A stretch of DNA of 64,000 nucleotides. It comes from Neomelitea salexigens DSM 19753. GTDB taxonomy: Bacteria; Pseudomonadota; Gammaproteobacteria; Pseudomonadales; Spongiibacteraceae. Positions 35,228 to 45,660 of this stretch are shown one piece after another. Location: NCBI RefSeq assembly GCF_000422345.1, contig NZ_AULP01000008.1, positions 1-64,000 on the forward strand, read 5' to 3'. Position 1 is the first letter of the stretch. Each line of letters begins with the position of its first letter. The notes under the pieces were generated by a model. That model was not told the DNA's origin. It worked only from the letters and a program-made list of their open reading frames with translations, and made no database searches. The position numbers and the translations under genes are program-made.

Positions 35228-36946
35228 ATGAACTCTTCCAGTACGCCCTTAACCGGTTTGGCTCGCCGACTGGTCTTCGACGGTTTAATCGACGAGGCCG
35301 GCATTCGCAAGGCGCAAGACGCTGCGAGCAAGGAGAAAAAAAGCTTTGTCAGCCACTTGGTGGCCAGCAAGCTGGTAGATGGCATCGCCGTGGCCGAGGC
35401 AGCAGCGGATGAGTTCGGCGTTCCCTTTTTGGACTTGCGGGCTTTCAATATCGATTTAGCACCAAAAAAACTGGTAGACAGCAAACTGATACGCAGCCAT
35501 CGCATTGTTCCTTTGTGGCAGCGGGGGAAGCGCCTCTACATTGGCATGTCTGACCCTACCAACCTTCACGCCTTGGATCAGATAAAGTTTCATACCAACC
35601 TCAGCACTGAGCCCATTGTTGTTGAGGAATCCGCGCTGAACGCAGCCATCGATAGCTATATGGCCGCCCAGGAAGAGTCTCTCACCGACAGTCTGGGTGA
35701 GATGGATGATATCGACCTGGAGAACCTCGACGTTCAAGCGGTGGACGAGGACGCTGCTGCTGAAGGCGATAGCAGCGGTGCCGACGAGGCGCCCGTCGTA
35801 AAATTTGTGAACAAAGTCTTGCTAGACGCAATTCGCGGCGGCGCTTCCGATATTCACTTCGAACCCTACGAAAAGACCTACCGCGTGCGCTTTCGCACCG
35901 ACGGTATTTTGCAGGAGGTCGCCCGCCCGCCGGCATCTTTGGGCTTTCGGCTGGCTGCGCGCCTGAAAGTTATGTCGCAAATGGATATCTCTGAGCGTCG
36001 CATCCCCCAGGACGGCCGCATAAAAATGAAGCTGTCCAAAACCCGCGCCATCGACTTTCGTGTAAACACGCTGCCCACGCTGTGGGGGGAAAAGGTCGTG
36101 CTGCGGATTCTCGACCCGTCTTCCGCACAAATGGGCATCGACGCTCTAGGATATGAGCCTGAGCAAAAGGAGATGTACCTATCGGCCCTCAACCAGCCTC
36201 AAGGTATGATTTTGGTGACGGGGCCGACGGGCTCAGGTAAGACGGTATCGCTGTATACCGGCCTGAACATTCTCAATACCCCAGAACTCAATATCTCCAC
36301 GGCGGAAGACCCGGTAGAAATTAACCTGGAAGGCATTAACCAGGTACACGTGAATACCAAAGTCGGCTTGGGCTTCGCCGAGGCCCTGCGGTCCTTCCTT
36401 CGTCAGGATCCCGACATTATTATGGTTGGTGAGATACGGGACCTGGAAACCGCCGAAATTGCCATTAAGGCCGCGCAGACTGGTCACTTGGTTTTATCTA
36501 CCCTGCACACCAATAGCGCCCCGGAAACCTTAACTCGTCTGCTGAACATGGGTGTACCCGCCTTCAATGTGGCAACCTCTGTCAGCTTGATTATTGCCCA
36601 GCGTCTGGCTCGTCGGCTCTGCAAGGAATGCGCGAAACCCGCAGACATTCCCAAAGAAACGCTGTTAGATGAAGGTTTTACGGAAGAAATGCTAAGCTCA
36701 GCTATGATTATGGAGCCAGTTGGCTGTGAGCGCTGTAACAACGGTTTTAAGGGCCGCGTCGGGATATACGAAGTTGTTCGCATAACACCAGACATCTCTC
36801 GTATTATCATGGAGAACGGCAACTCATTGGAAATTGCCGACCAGGCGCAACGAGAAGGCTTTAATAATTTGCGCCAGTCTGCACTCAAGAAGTGCGCGCA
36901 AGGCGTCACCAGCCTCAGTGAAGTTAACCGCGTGACCAAAGATTAA
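35228..36946 (+). CDS. pilB: Type IV pilus assembly ATPase PilB
   Basis: PilB is the hexameric cytoplasmic motor for pilus extension. The 572-residue protein has the MshEN-type N-domain and the secretion-ATPase core. Visible motifs are Walker A LVTGPTGSGKTVSLYTGL, the Asp box region TAEDPVEINLEGINQVHVN, Walker B DPDIIMVGEIRDLETAEIA, and the His box TGHLVLSTLHTNSAPETL. The zinc site is CKECAKPA with CERCNNGFKGRVG. It lacks a strong ribosome site. pilC follows after 20 bases. Confidence 0.97.
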   Translation: MNSSSTPLTGLARRLVFDGLIDEAGIRKAQDAASKEKKSFVSHLVASKLVDGIAVAEAAADEFGVPFLDLRAFNIDLAPKKLVDSKLIRSHRIVPLWQRGKRLYIGMSDPTNLHALDQIKFHTNLSTEPIVVEESALNAAIDSYMAAQEESLTDSLGEMDDIDLENLDVQAVDEDAAAEGDSSGADEAPVVKFVNKVLLDAIRGGASDIHFEPYEKTYRVRFRTDGILQEVARPPASLGFRLAARLKVMSQMDISERRIPQDGRIKMKLSKTRAIDFRVNTLPTLWGEKVVLRILDPSSAQMGIDALGYEPEQKEMYLSALNQPQGMILVTGPTGSGKTVSLYTGLNILNTPELNISTAEDPVEINLEGINQVHVNTKVGLGFAEALRSFLRQDPDIIMVGEIRDLETAEIAIKAAQTGHLVLSTLHTNSAPETLTRLLNMGVPAFNVATSVSLIIAQRLARRLCKECAKPADIPKETLLDEGFTEEMLSSAMIMEPVGCERCNNGFKGRVGIYEVVRITPDISRIIMENGNSLEIADQAQREGFNNLRQSALKKCAQGVTSLSEVNRVTKD

Positions 36947-36966
36947 AACAAGATTCGAGAAGCATT

Positions 36967-38181
36967 ATGGCCGCACAGAATAAAGATGCCGTTTTTGTCT
37001 GGCAGGGTACCGATAAGCAAGGCCGAAAAACCCGTGGGGAAATGGTTGCTATTTCTCCGGCGATTGCCAAGGCACAATTGCGCAAGCAGGGCATTGCCCC
37101 CAAAGTTGTAAAGCGCAAGCCCAAGCCACTGTTCAGTAGCAAAAAACCGATCAAACCGGCAGACATTGCCATTTTTACCCGGCAAATGGCCACCATGCTA
37201 AAAGCCGGGGTGCCGCTGGTGCAAAGCTTCGACATTGTCGCCGAGGGTGCGGGCAACCCGACAATGACTGAGCTGGTCAATGACATTAAGAACGATGTGG
37301 CCTCCGGCGGCAGTTTTGCGGCCGCCTGTGCCAAACACCCCAAGTATTTCGATGATTTGTTTTGTAGCCTGGTCGAGTCCGGTGAGCAGTCCGGTACGCT
37401 TGAACTCATGCTTGACCGCGTAGCGACCTACAAGGAAAAAACCGAGGCGCTGAAAGCCAAGATCAAAAAAGCCCTCACCTACCCCATTGCGGTTATTGTC
37501 GTTGCCATCGTGGTCACCGCGATACTGCTTATAAAGGTTGTGCCCCAGTTTGCCGCTACCTTTGAAAGCTTCGGCTCTGACCTGCCAGCGTTCACCAAGC
37601 TAGTGGTTAGTATGTCGGAATGGATGCAGGCCAATTGGTATATTATGTTCGCCGCTATTGGCGTAGCGGTGTATGCCTTTGGTCAGGCGCGCCGGCGCTC
37701 TCAGGCTTTTTCAGACTGGGTGGATAGGGTCTCTCTTAAACTACCCGCTGTCGGCGATATTGTTTACAACTCGGTCATTGCCCGCTTCTCTCGCACCCTC
37801 GCCACCACCTTTAGTGCAGGGGTACCGCTTGTAGACGCCCTCAACTCTGTTGCCGGCGCCGCGGGGAATGCCGTATACAACAAAGCCATTATTCAGATAC
37901 GCGACGATGTGACCACGGGGCAGACGCTGTATTCAGCCATCCGCTTTACCAATCTCTTCCCCACCATGCTGCTGCAGATGGTCTCGATAGGTGAAGAGTC
38001 TGGCTCGCTGGACGAAATGCTCGATAAAGTGGCGAATCACTACGAAGAGGCCGTGGACAATGCGGTAGACTCGCTGACTGCGCTGCTAGAACCCTTCATC
38101 ATGTCGGTTCTCGGTGTGCTGGTTGGCGGCTTAATGATCGCAATGTACTTGCCAATCTTCATGCTGGGTTCCGCGATTTAA
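36967..38181 (+). CDS. pilC: Type IV pilus inner membrane platform protein PilC
   Basis: PilC is the polytopic platform that links the motor to the growing pilus. In its 404 residues it has two GspF domains. The first starts IKPADIAIFTRQMATMLKAG and the second VGDIVYNSVIARFSRTLATT. Three hydrophobic segments are visible (ALTYPIAVIVVAIVVTAILL; WYIMFAAIGVAVYAFG; SVLGVLVGGLMIAMYLPIF). Family motifs include LVESGEQSGTL and VSIGEESGSLDEML. It lies between pilB and pilD, the conserved order. Confidence 0.97.
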   Translation: MAAQNKDAVFVWQGTDKQGRKTRGEMVAISPAIAKAQLRKQGIAPKVVKRKPKPLFSSKKPIKPADIAIFTRQMATMLKAGVPLVQSFDIVAEGAGNPTMTELVNDIKNDVASGGSFAAACAKHPKYFDDLFCSLVESGEQSGTLELMLDRVATYKEKTEALKAKIKKALTYPIAVIVVAIVVTAILLIKVVPQFAATFESFGSDLPAFTKLVVSMSEWMQANWYIMFAAIGVAVYAFGQARRRSQAFSDWVDRVSLKLPAVGDIVYNSVIARFSRTLATTFSAGVPLVDALNSVAGAAGNAVYNKAIIQIRDDVTTGQTLYSAIRFTNLFPTMLLQMVSIGEESGSLDEMLDKVANHYEEAVDNAVDSLTALLEPFIMSVLGVLVGGLMIAMYLPIFMLGSAI

Positions 38182-38249
38182 CAATCTCGTGCTTGTTCAT
38201 TCCAAACGCCGCTAGCCAACGCTGAGCGGCGCAATGCTAGGTTTTATTC

Positions 38250-39128
38250 ATGTCTACCCTGAGCTACTTACACTCCAACCCAGCGCTAAGCATGGCGCTG
38301 CTCGCCATCTTTAGCCTATTGTTTGGCAGTTTTTTTAACGTTGTTATTTACCGCTTACCCAAAATGATGGAAGCGCGCTGGAAGCAGGAGTGCAGGCTCA
38401 TTCTGGAGCAGGACGAGACGGATTCGCAGGAGCAATTTACCCTGTCTTTCCCCCACTCGCATTGCCCCCATTGCCATGCCCCCGTGAGAGCCTGGCAGAA
38501 TATCCCCCTTATCAGCTTCATACTCTTACGAGGTCGCTGCGCCAACTGCAAAGCGGCAATCGGACTGCGTTATCCCGCGATAGAATTAGCAACGGCCATA
38601 CTCGCCATTTTCGCTGCCGTTCAGTTCGGCATGTCTTGGCACACAGTTGCCGTCATTGTCTTCAGCTGGCTGCTGCTGGTGATGAGCATGATAGATATCG
38701 ACCATAAGCTCCTGCCAGACAGCTTGACCCTGCCATTGCTCTGGCTCGGACTCGGGTACAACGCTTTGAGCGGGACGGTGCCACTTCAAGACGCCGTTTG
38801 GGGCGCGATCTTTGGCTATTTGTCTCTGTGGTCGGTTTACTGGCTGTTTAAGCTGACAACCGGTAAAGAGGGGATGGGCTACGGCGACTTTAAGTTACTG
38901 GCCGCCCTCGGCGCCTGGCTTGGTTGGCAGATGCTGCCGGTTATCATTTTGCTGTCATCGGTAGTCGGCGCGGTGCTCGGCGGTATGCTACTGGCGCTCA
39001 AAGGTAGGGACAATGCCGGTACCATTCCCTTTGGCCCCTACCTTGCGGTGGCAGGCTGGATCGCCTTATTTTGGGGACCAACCTTATTGAACGGCTATCT
39101 GACGTTCGCCGGGCTACCACCGCTTTGA
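38250..39128 (+). CDS. pilD: Type IV prepilin peptidase / N-methyltransferase PilD
   Basis: PilD cleaves the pilin leader and methylates the new N-terminus. The 292-residue membrane protein has the N-terminal FGSFFNVVIYRLPKMM. The cytoplasmic zinc-type motif is CPHCHAPVRAWQNIPLISF, with CANCKAAI as the second cysteine pair. The two catalytic aspartates lie in MIDIDHKLLPDSL and GMGYGDFKLLAALG. About seven to eight hydrophobic helices are present. It is followed by coaE after 19 bases. Confidence 0.97.
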   Translation: MSTLSYLHSNPALSMALLAIFSLLFGSFFNVVIYRLPKMMEARWKQECRLILEQDETDSQEQFTLSFPHSHCPHCHAPVRAWQNIPLISFILLRGRCANCKAAIGLRYPAIELATAILAIFAAVQFGMSWHTVAVIVFSWLLLVMSMIDIDHKLLPDSLTLPLLWLGLGYNALSGTVPLQDAVWGAIFGYLSLWSVYWLFKLTTGKEGMGYGDFKLLAALGAWLGWQMLPVIILLSSVVGAVLGGMLLALKGRDNAGTIPFGPYLAVAGWIALFWGPTLLNGYLTFAGLPPL

Positions 39129-39147
39129 CAGACACGGAATTTCGATT

Positions 39148-39762
39148 GTGAGCAATTACATTGTAGGACTCAGTGGCGGCATTGGCAGCGGTAAAACCGC
39201 CGTGTCGGACCGCTTTGCAACGCGCGGCATTACCGTAGTGGACGCAGACGTGATCGCGCGCCAAGTCGTTGAACCGGGACGCGACGCGCTAAAGACTATT
39301 CAACAGCATTTTGGCGATGCGATTGTGGATGCAAACGGGGAACTCCGGCGCGCCGAGCTGAGAAAACGAATATTCAGCAATGCCGAAGACAAGCAGTGGC
39401 TAGAAGCACTCCTGCACCCGCTAATTGCCACCGAGACGCTAAACCAGCTTGAAAAAGCCAAAGCCCCTTACGTCATTTACGTTTCGCCTTTACTGGTAGA
39501 GGGTGGGCAGAAGGCGCTTTGTGACCGCCTATTAGTGATCGATGTTCCGGAGTCCGTCCAAGTTGCTCGCACGATGACACGCGATGACAACGACCAGGCC
39601 CAAGTCGAGCGAATTATGGCGAGCCAGGCCAGCCGTCAACAACGGCTGGATGCCGCCGATGATGTGATTGACAATAGTGGCGATATCGAACACTTAGATG
39701 CAGAGGTGGAAACACTACACCAGCAGTACTTGGCCTATGCCGAGGAGAAAAAAGCACAGTGA
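39148..39762 (+). CDS. coaE: Dephospho-CoA kinase CoaE
   Basis: CoaE catalyses the last step of coenzyme A synthesis, phosphorylating the 3'-hydroxyl of dephospho-CoA. The 204-residue protein has the P-loop VGLSGGIGSGKTAVSDRFA, DADVIARQVVEPG, HPLIATETL, and a VVSPLLVEG-like segment (YVSPLLVEGGQ). GTG is the start. Its end overlaps the yacG start by 4 bases. The pilBCD-coaE-yacG order is standard for the group. Confidence 0.96.
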   Translation: MSNYIVGLSGGIGSGKTAVSDRFATRGITVVDADVIARQVVEPGRDALKTIQQHFGDAIVDANGELRRAELRKRIFSNAEDKQWLEALLHPLIATETLNQLEKAKAPYVIYVSPLLVEGGQKALCDRLLVIDVPESVQVARTMTRDDNDQAQVERIMASQASRQQRLDAADDVIDNSGDIEHLDAEVETLHQQYLAYAEEKKAQ

Positions 39763-39986
39763 GCACAGCAAACAAGCCCACGACACTGAGCACCATCGTG
39801 CCCTGCCCAACCTGTGGCGCAAAATTAAAATGGGACAGCAACAACCCCTACCGTCCATTTTGCAGTGACAACTGCAAAAATCAGGACTTTGTCGCTTGGT
39901 CAAACGAGGAACACCATATTCCGGGGCAACCCGATTATGAAGATATTCTGAGTGGCGACTTAAACGACGAATACACGTCGCGCTGA
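39759..39986 (+). CDS. yacG: DNA gyrase inhibitor YacG
   Basis: YacG is a small zinc-binding protein that binds GyrB and blocks DNA binding by gyrase. The 75-residue product has the four-cysteine zinc site: CPTCGAKLKWDSNN and FCSDNCKNQDF. An acidic C-terminus follows (HIPGQPDYEDILSGDLND). The GTG start overlaps coaE by 4 bases. It converges on the Nudix gene; a hairpin (39989-39998 with 40007-40016) lies across their 3' ends. Confidence 0.95.
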   Translation: MSTANKPTTLSTIVPCPTCGAKLKWDSNNPYRPFCSDNCKNQDFVAWSNEEHHIPGQPDYEDILSGDLNDEYTSR

Positions 39987-39988
39987 TT

Positions 39989-40016
39989 GGCTAGCGCCTG
40001 TTAACGGGCGCTGGCC
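39989..40016. other. Hairpin between the convergent yacG and mutT genes
   Basis: GGCTAGCGCC (39989-39998) pairs with GGCGCTGGCC (40007-40016), with one G-T wobble, across an eight-base loop. It covers the end of mutT and follows the yacG stop. There is no T run on either strand, so it would not be a standard intrinsic terminator. It may still protect message ends. Confidence 0.4.
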
Positions 40017-40402
40017 AGTATGGCGTCTATAATCGCGTGATTCGCCTCGGGGAAGCGGTACTGATTCAAGTTCTGCGGCGCAACCCACATTAGGGGCTGC
40101 CCCTCTCGGCCCTCAGGCTGGCCGCGAAACTCCCTCACCCAGCACACCTCCAAACAGACTTGCTTATCCCCGTAGTCGTGCTCGATTTTGAGCAGCGGCG
40201 AGCACCGCTCAGGCACAAGACTAATCCCAATCTCTTCTTGTAGCTCCCGCTCTAACGCGTCTAACAGAGATTCGCCGCTTTCCACCTTACCGCCGGGAAA
40301 CTCCCACAGGCCGCCTTGATGGCGGTCTGCAGAGCGCTTGGCAATCAGGATATTGTGCTGGTCATCGCAGACAACGCCCACCGCAACGTGCACGACCGCC
40401 AC
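40001..40402 (-). CDS. mutT: 8-oxo-dGTP diphosphatase MutT (Nudix family)
   Basis: MutT removes oxidised dGTP and dGDP from the nucleotide pool. The 133-residue protein has the Nudix box, starting GGKVESGESLLDALERELQE and followed by EIG, with all key glutamates. MAVVHVAVGVVCDDQ precedes it. The length and the secA-argJ-mutT order match those of pseudomonads. Its ATG starts one base inside the argJ stop. Confidence 0.93.
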   Translation of the reverse strand: MAVVHVAVGVVCDDQHNILIAKRSADRHQGGLWEFPGGKVESGESLLDALERELQEEIGISLVPERCSPLLKIEHDYGDKQVCLEVCWVREFRGQPEGREGQPLMWVAPQNLNQYRFPEANHAIIDAILASAR

Positions 40403-41622
40403 TAGCTGCGATACTCCGCGTTAATCTTGACGTAGTCATAAGAGAAGTCGGTGGTCCACACCGTCTCCCGCGCATCGCCGCGACCGAGATCAATGCGGAT
40501 AGCAATCTCGTCTTTCTTCATCACGGCAGCACCAGCCTCTTCAGTGTAAGAGGCCGCACGGCCACCGCGCTCGGCAATCAACACCTCGTCAAGGTGAACC
40601 CTGACATCTTCAACCGTTAGGCGTTCGACACCTGCGCGCCCGATGGCCGCAAGGATACGCCCCCAGTTGGGGTCGCTGGCAAACAAGGCAGTTTTCACAA
40701 GGGGGGATTCAGCAACCGTGTAGGCCACTTTTAGCGCCTCGTCAGGCGTCCTCGCCCCACTCACTGCCACTTCTACAAACTTGGTAGCGCCTTCACCGTC
40801 GCGCACAATGGCATGCGCCAACTCCAGAAAGACCTCATCCAAAAGTGTTTGCAAGGCGGCCAATAATTCGGGCGTTTGCTCAGTCACTTCCAGCCCCGAC
40901 TCACCGCTGGCGATCAGCATGCAGGCGTCATTCGTCGAGGTGTCGCCATCAACCGTGATGCGGTTAAACGAGCCATTAGCACAGCGCGTGACCATGGACT
41001 GAAGCAGACCCGGCTCAATGCGTGCATCGCAGGCCACGTAGCCAAGCATCGTCGCCATATTCGGCTTGATCATGCCAGCACCTTTGGAGATACCGGTGAT
41101 CGTAATCGTGCTGCCCTGCCATTCTAATTGACGCGAGCAGGCCTTTGGACGGGTGTCCGTCGTCATAATACCGCTTGCCGCCGCCGCCCAGTTATCCTCA
41201 GATAGATCAGACAAGGCATCGGGCAACGCCGCCAGTATATTATCAACCGGCAGCGACTCGCCGATCACACCTGTTGAGAATGGCAACACCTGCTCGGGAG
41301 ATACCGATGTCAGCTCAGCCAAGGCCTCACAGCAGCGCTTAGCATCGCGCAAACCCTGCTCACCGGTGCCTGCATTTGCATTGCCGGTATTCACCAGAAG
41401 GTAACGGCTCTCGGCACCAGCAATATGAGACTTGGCCACCGTTACTGGCGCAGCACAAAATGCATTCTGCGTGAACACGCCGGCAACACTGCTGCCCGGC
41501 GCCAATTCGAAGACCACAACATCTTTACGACCGACCTTCTTGATACCCGCACTGGCAATACCAAGACGCACACCTGGCACGGTGTGCAAATGCCCAAACT
41601 TCCCCGAACCCACTGCCATCAC
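40402..41622 (-). CDS. argJ: Bifunctional ornithine acetyltransferase / N-acetylglutamate synthase ArgJ
   Basis: ArgJ recycles the acetyl group from N-acetylornithine to glutamate, and the bifunctional form also uses acetyl-CoA, in arginine synthesis. The 406-residue precursor self-cleaves at the conserved Ala-Thr bond in KGAGMIKPNMATMLGYVACD, giving alpha and beta chains. Other motifs are GVFTQNAFCAAPV, LVNTGNANAGTGEQG and NRITVDGDTSTNDACML. It lies 38 bases downstream of secA and runs into mutT with a 1-base overlap. Confidence 0.96.
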   Translation of the reverse strand: MMAVGSGKFGHLHTVPGVRLGIASAGIKKVGRKDVVVFELAPGSSVAGVFTQNAFCAAPVTVAKSHIAGAESRYLLVNTGNANAGTGEQGLRDAKRCCEALAELTSVSPEQVLPFSTGVIGESLPVDNILAALPDALSDLSEDNWAAAASGIMTTDTRPKACSRQLEWQGSTITITGISKGAGMIKPNMATMLGYVACDARIEPGLLQSMVTRCANGSFNRITVDGDTSTNDACMLIASGESGLEVTEQTPELLAALQTLLDEVFLELAHAIVRDGEGATKFVEVAVSGARTPDEALKVAYTVAESPLVKTALFASDPNWGRILAAIGRAGVERLTVEDVRVHLDEVLIAERGGRAASYTEEAGAAVMKKDEIAIRIDLGRGDARETVWTTDFSYDYVKINAEYRS

Positions 41623-41660
41623 TGCTTCCTATTTTGACTGCCTCTCGACAAGGCTAAGGG

Positions 41661-44405
41661 TTAGTCCAACTTGCCGTGGCACTGTTTGTATTTTTTGCCG
41701 GAACCACAGGGGCAGGGCTCATTGCGCCCAACCTTACGCCCCTCTCGAACAAAGGTTTCGGGGTTTTTTGGCGTCTCGTTGGGCTCATCTTGCAGACCGT
41801 CATCATCCAGTGCAGAGCTTTCCGCGTGCTGGAATTCCATCGCGCGCTTTGCCTGTTCTTCGCGGCGCTGCTGCTCTAATGCTTCAGCGCTCTCATCTTG
41901 CTGCAGCTGCAAATGCGATAGGAAGCGCACAACCTCGTGCTTTAAGCTCTCCAACATTTGCTGGAATAACTCGAAGGCCTCGCGCTTGTATTCCTGCTTT
42001 GGGTTCTTCTGAGCAAAAGCGCGCAGATGAATCCCCTGACGAAGGTGATCCATTGTTGCCAGATGCTCTTTCCACAAGGTATCGAGCACTTGCAGCATAA
42101 TGTGGCGCTCAATTTTGCGCATGTCCGGCCCAACTTGCGCGCACTTGCTGGCATAAGCAGCGTCGACAGCATCGATAATGCGCTGACGAACGCCCTCTTC
42201 TTGCAGCTTTTTGTCTTCATCCAGCCACTGCGCAATCGGCAAGTCCACTTCAAAGTCAGCCTCGATGCGGCGTTGAAGACCTGCCACATCCCATTGCTCT
42301 ACCATGCTTTGCATGGGGATATATTCGCTGATGACGTCTTGCACAACATCGTTGCGAATCACCGCCAGCATCTCGCTGATATCTTCTGACTCCAGCAGCT
42401 CGTTGCGCTGTTCGTAGATAATTTGCCGCTGGTCATTGGCGACATCATCGTATTCCAGCAATTGCTTACGAATATCGAAGTTGCGCCCCTCGACCTTGCG
42501 CTGAGCCTTTTCAATGGCGTTGGAAACCATGCGGTGCTCAATGGCTTCGCCCTTCTCCAGACCCAGTGCCTGCATAATGCCGCGAACCCGATCCGAAGCA
42601 AAAATACGCATCAGGTTGTCTTCCAGAGACAAGTAAAACCGTGACAGACCGGGGTCACCCTGGCGCCCTGCACGACCGCGAAGCTGGTTGTCGATTCGGC
42701 GAGACTCGTGACGCTCTGTGCCGATAATGTGTAAACCACCCGCTTGAATCACCTGCTCATGGCGCAGTTTCCACGCCTCACGTAGCTCGCTGATTACAGC
42801 ATCTGAAGGCGAGTCGAGCTGTTCAATTTCTGCATCGACGCTACCACCAAGCACAATATCCGTGCCTCGGCCCGCCATATTAGTTGCGATTGTCACAACA
42901 CCGGGGCGTCCCGCCTGCGCAATGATTTCAGCCTCTTGCTCGTGATATTTCGCGTTCAATACCTTGTGAGGCATTCCCGCTTGTTTAAAGCGCTTGGACA
43001 TTTCTTCCGACGTTTCAATCGAGGCGGTACCCACCAGAACCGGAGCCCCCGTTTCGACAATGCCCTTAACGTCCTCAACAATGGCGTCGTACTTTTCCTC
43101 TTTGGTTAGGTAAACCAAGTCATTCAGGTCGCGACGCGCATTGGGCTTATTGGTGGGGATGACGACCACATCCAAACCGTAGATTTGCTTAAATTCAAAG
43201 GCCTCGGTATCAGCCGTACCTGTCATACCAGCTAGCTTATTAAACAAGCGGAAATAATTCTGGAAGGTCGTCGACGCCAGCGTTTGACTCTCGGCTTGAA
43301 CGGTCACGCCCTCTTTCGCTTCAATCGCTTGGTGCAACCCCTCAGACAGGCGACGCCCGGGCATTGTTCGACCTGTGTGCTCATCAATTAACACCACTTG
43401 GTCATTTTGAACGATGTATTCCACGTTATTGCTGAATAGGACGTGGGCCCGCAGCGCTGAGTTGACGTGATGTAGCAGGCTAAGGTTGCTTGCTGAATAA
43501 AGACTATCGCCCTCCTCCAACAAACCCGCCTGGATCAACCATTCTTCAACTAGTTGATGGCCTGCCTCGTTGAGCTCCACCTGACGCATCTTTTCGTCAA
43601 CGGTGTAATGCCCTTCTGCAGGTTCGACACCCGCCTGCTGTTCGCCTTCACTTTCCGGCACAGCCTGTAGCTGGGGAATAAAGCGATTTATCTGTTTATA
43701 GAGTGCAGAGCTATCTTGCGCTGGCCCAGAGATAATCAACGGCGTTCTCGCCTCGTCGATCAGGATCGAGTCGACCTCATCGACAATGGCAAAATTCAAT
43801 TCGCGCTGATAACGGTCTTCAATAGCGAAGGCCATATTGTCGCGCAGATAGTCGAAACCAAATTCATTATTAGTGCCGTAGGTGATATCCGACTCATAAG
43901 CGGCGCGCTTCTCTTCCGCGCCCTGCCCAGAACGAATGATACCTACGCTTAAGCCAAGAAATTCATAAAGCGGCCGCATCCAGTTGGCGTCACGCTGGGC
44001 GAGATAATCGTTCACGGTAACAACGAACACGCCCTTGCCCGCAAGCGCGTTAAGATACACCGGCAATGTCGCAACGAGCGTTTTACCCTCACCCGTGCGC
44101 ATCTCAGCGATACGGCCCTCGTGCATGGTGATACCACCGATCAACTGCACATCGAAGTGGCGCATGCCGAGCACCCGTCGGCCAGCCTCTCGGGCCACCG
44201 CAAACGCTTCAGGTAAAAGCTGGTCCAAGGACTCGCCGGCACTCAATCGCTGGCGAAATTCCCCGGTTTTGGCCTGGAGCGAGGCATCGTCTAAGGCGGT
44301 TAGCTCCTCTTCCATGGCGGATATACGTGCAACAACTTTTCGCATGCGTTTCAGCTCGCGATCATTCTTGCTTCCAAATACCTTTTTGACTACGGATGTG
44401 ATCAT
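41661..44405 (-). CDS. secA: Preprotein translocase ATPase SecA
   Basis: SecA drives unfolded preproteins through SecYEG. From the ATG at 44405 the protein has about 914 residues. Motifs include the Walker A segment [20 protein letters not shown], the DEAD-like [34 protein letters not shown], and the [11 protein letters not shown] helicase motif. The C-terminal zinc tail [17 protein letters not shown] binds SecB. An in-frame ATG at 44462 would add 19 residues not seen in the family. No secM-like gene precedes it. Confidence 0.98.
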   Translation of the reverse strand: MITSVVKKVFGSKNDRELKRMRKVVARISAMEEELTALDDASLQAKTGEFRQRLSAGESLDQLLPEAFAVAREAGRRVLGMRHFDVQLIGGITMHEGRIAEMRTGEGKTLVATLPVYLNALAGKGVFVVTVNDYLAQRDANWMRPLYEFLGLSVGIIRSGQGAEEKRAAYESDITYGTNNEFGFDYLRDNMAFAIEDRYQRELNFAIVDEVDSILIDEARTPLIISGPAQDSSALYKQINRFIPQLQAVPESEGEQQAGVEPAEGHYTVDEKMRQVELNEAGHQLVEEWLIQAGLLEEGDSLYSASNLSLLHHVNSALRAHVLFSNNVEYIVQNDQVVLIDEHTGRTMPGRRLSEGLHQAIEAKEGVTVQAESQTLASTTFQNYFRLFNKLAGMTGTADTEAFEFKQIYGLDVVVIPTNKPNARRDLNDLVYLTKEEKYDAIVEDVKGIVETGAPVLVGTASIETSEEMSKRFKQAGMPHKVLNAKYHEQEAEIIAQAGRPGVVTIATNMAGRGTDIVLGGSVDAEIEQLDSPSDAVISELREAWKLRHEQVIQAGGLHIIGTERHESRRIDNQLRGRAGRQGDPGLSRFYLSLEDNLMRIFASDRVRGIMQALGLEKGEAIEHRMVSNAIEKAQRKVEGRNFDIRKQLLEYDDVANDQRQIIYEQRNELLESEDISEMLAVIRNDVVQDVISEYIPMQSMVEQWDVAGLQRRIEADFEVDLPIAQWLDEDKKLQEEGVRQRIIDAVDAAYASKCAQVGPDMRKIERHIMLQVLDTLWKEHLATMDHLRQGIHLRAFAQKNPKQEYKREAFELFQQMLESLKHEVVRFLSHLQLQQDESAEALEQQRREEQAKRAMEFQHAESSALDDDGLQDEPNETPKNPETFVREGRKVGRNEPCPCGSGKKYKQCHGKLD

Positions 44406-44601
44406 GATGAGTCGTTGCTTTCCCGGGGAATATGAGTTCCTGCGTGCTATTGGCAGCGCCACGCTAAACTACGTCAATGAGGGTCAGATGACAAAAATTC
44501 AAGGGCGTATCTATGAGGCCCTTTGCGATCGATTCCCGGCGAGCGGGCGCGCTAAGGAGCCGTGCGAGCACTGAACTACCGGGTCGCAATATCGCATAGA
44601 T

Positions 44602-44648
44602 GAGAAAAGATTGCCATTCCCGGCGGGCGTTGCTCGCGCCGGAAATGG
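44602..44648 (-). terminator. Terminator downstream of lpxC
   Basis: On the minus strand CCATTTCCGGCG (44648-44637) pairs with CGCCGGGAATGG (44625-44614), with one mismatch. A T-rich stretch, TCTTTTCTC, follows. It begins eight bases after the lpxC stop and closes the dcw-lpxC transcription unit ahead of secA. Confidence 0.75.
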
Positions 44649-44655
44649 CCAGAAA

Positions 44656-45570
44656 TTACGCGTTAACTGCGGCCGCAGCGGCGTAGGTGATGGGGGCGTC
44701 GGCGGGGTCTTCAAAGGTCACCCACTCCCAGGCGTCAGTCTCTTTGATGAGTTTGCGAAGCGAGGCATTATTTAAGCCGTGGCCAGACTTAAACGCCTTG
44801 AACTCACCGATAAGGCTGGTACCCAGGAGGTAGAGGTCACCAATAGCATCGAGCACTTTGTGCTTCACGAATTCGTCTTCATAGCGAAGGCCGTCTTCGT
44901 TCAAAATGCGGTACTCGTCCACCACGATGGCATTGTCGACACTGCCGCCCTGGGCTAGCCCCTTGGAGCGCAGGTATTCGATTTCATGCATAAACCCAAA
45001 TGTGCGAGCGCGGCTCACCTCTTTAACAAAAGAGGTGCTGGAAAAATCCAACTCAGCGTGCCCTGTCCGATCCCTGAAAACAGGGTGGTCAAAGTCAATC
45101 GTGAAAGAAACTTTAAAGCCGTCAAAAGGGAGAAAACTCGCGACTTTATCGCCGTCTTTCACGGTAACTGGACGTTTTATACGGATGAACTTCTTCGGCG
45201 CATCCTGCTCTTCGATTCCCGCAGACTGAATCAAAAACACGAACGGACCCGCACTGCCATCCATAATGGGCACTTCTGAAGAGCTCAGCTCCACATAGGC
45301 ATTGTCGATACCTAGCCCCGCCATCGCAGACAGCAAGTGCTCTACGGTCGACACGCGTACATCACCATTAACCAGCGTTGTGGAAAGCGTTGTATCACCG
45401 ACATTCTCTGCGTGAGCATGAATCTCGACAACGGGGTTCAGGTCCGTTCGCCGGAAGATCACACCCGTATCAACGGGCGCTGGCTTCAGGGTCAAAAAGA
45501 CTTTTTCCCCAGTATGCAAACCTATCCCGGTCGCCCGGATGGTATTGCGCAATGTTCGTTGTCTGATCAT
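44656..45570 (-). CDS. lpxC: UDP-3-O-acyl-N-acetylglucosamine deacetylase LpxC
   Basis: LpxC is the zinc deacetylase that commits UDP-acylGlcNAc to lipid A synthesis. The 304-residue protein begins [21 protein letters not shown]. It has [20 protein letters not shown] with a zinc histidine, [20 protein letters not shown], and [15 protein letters not shown] with the second metal site. The late GHGLNN carries the catalytic histidine. It follows ftsZ by 90 bases. A stem-loop GCCGACC/GGTCGGC (45615-45631) lies in that gap. Confidence 0.98.
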   Translation of the reverse strand: MIRQRTLRNTIRATGIGLHTGEKVFLTLKPAPVDTGVIFRRTDLNPVVEIHAHAENVGDTTLSTTLVNGDVRVSTVEHLLSAMAGLGIDNAYVELSSSEVPIMDGSAGPFVFLIQSAGIEEQDAPKKFIRIKRPVTVKDGDKVASFLPFDGFKVSFTIDFDHPVFRDRTGHAELDFSSTSFVKEVSRARTFGFMHEIEYLRSKGLAQGGSVDNAIVVDEYRILNEDGLRYEDEFVKHKVLDAIGDLYLLGTSLIGEFKAFKSGHGLNNASLRKLIKETDAWEWVTFEDPADAPITYAAAAAVNA

Positions 45571-45660
45571 TTTCTATACTCTTTTAAAGACGCAAAGACG
45601 CCATCGCACGCTACGCCGACCCAAGGTCGGCGGCGCCCGCGCGACTAACGCTGCTGCGTA

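Noticed and set aside
39989-40016. Intrinsic terminator between yacG and mutT
   Set aside because: The stem is good but no T run follows on either strand, so I list it only as a hairpin.
41432-42100. 222-codon frame antisense to argJ and the 3' end of secA
   Set aside because: It crosses two real genes on the opposite strand and shows no family motif.
44035-44574. 179-codon plus-strand frame across the secA start and upstream region
   Set aside because: Most of it is antisense to the conserved SecA N-terminus, and the rest has no ribosome site or recognisable protein. I treat it as a shadow.
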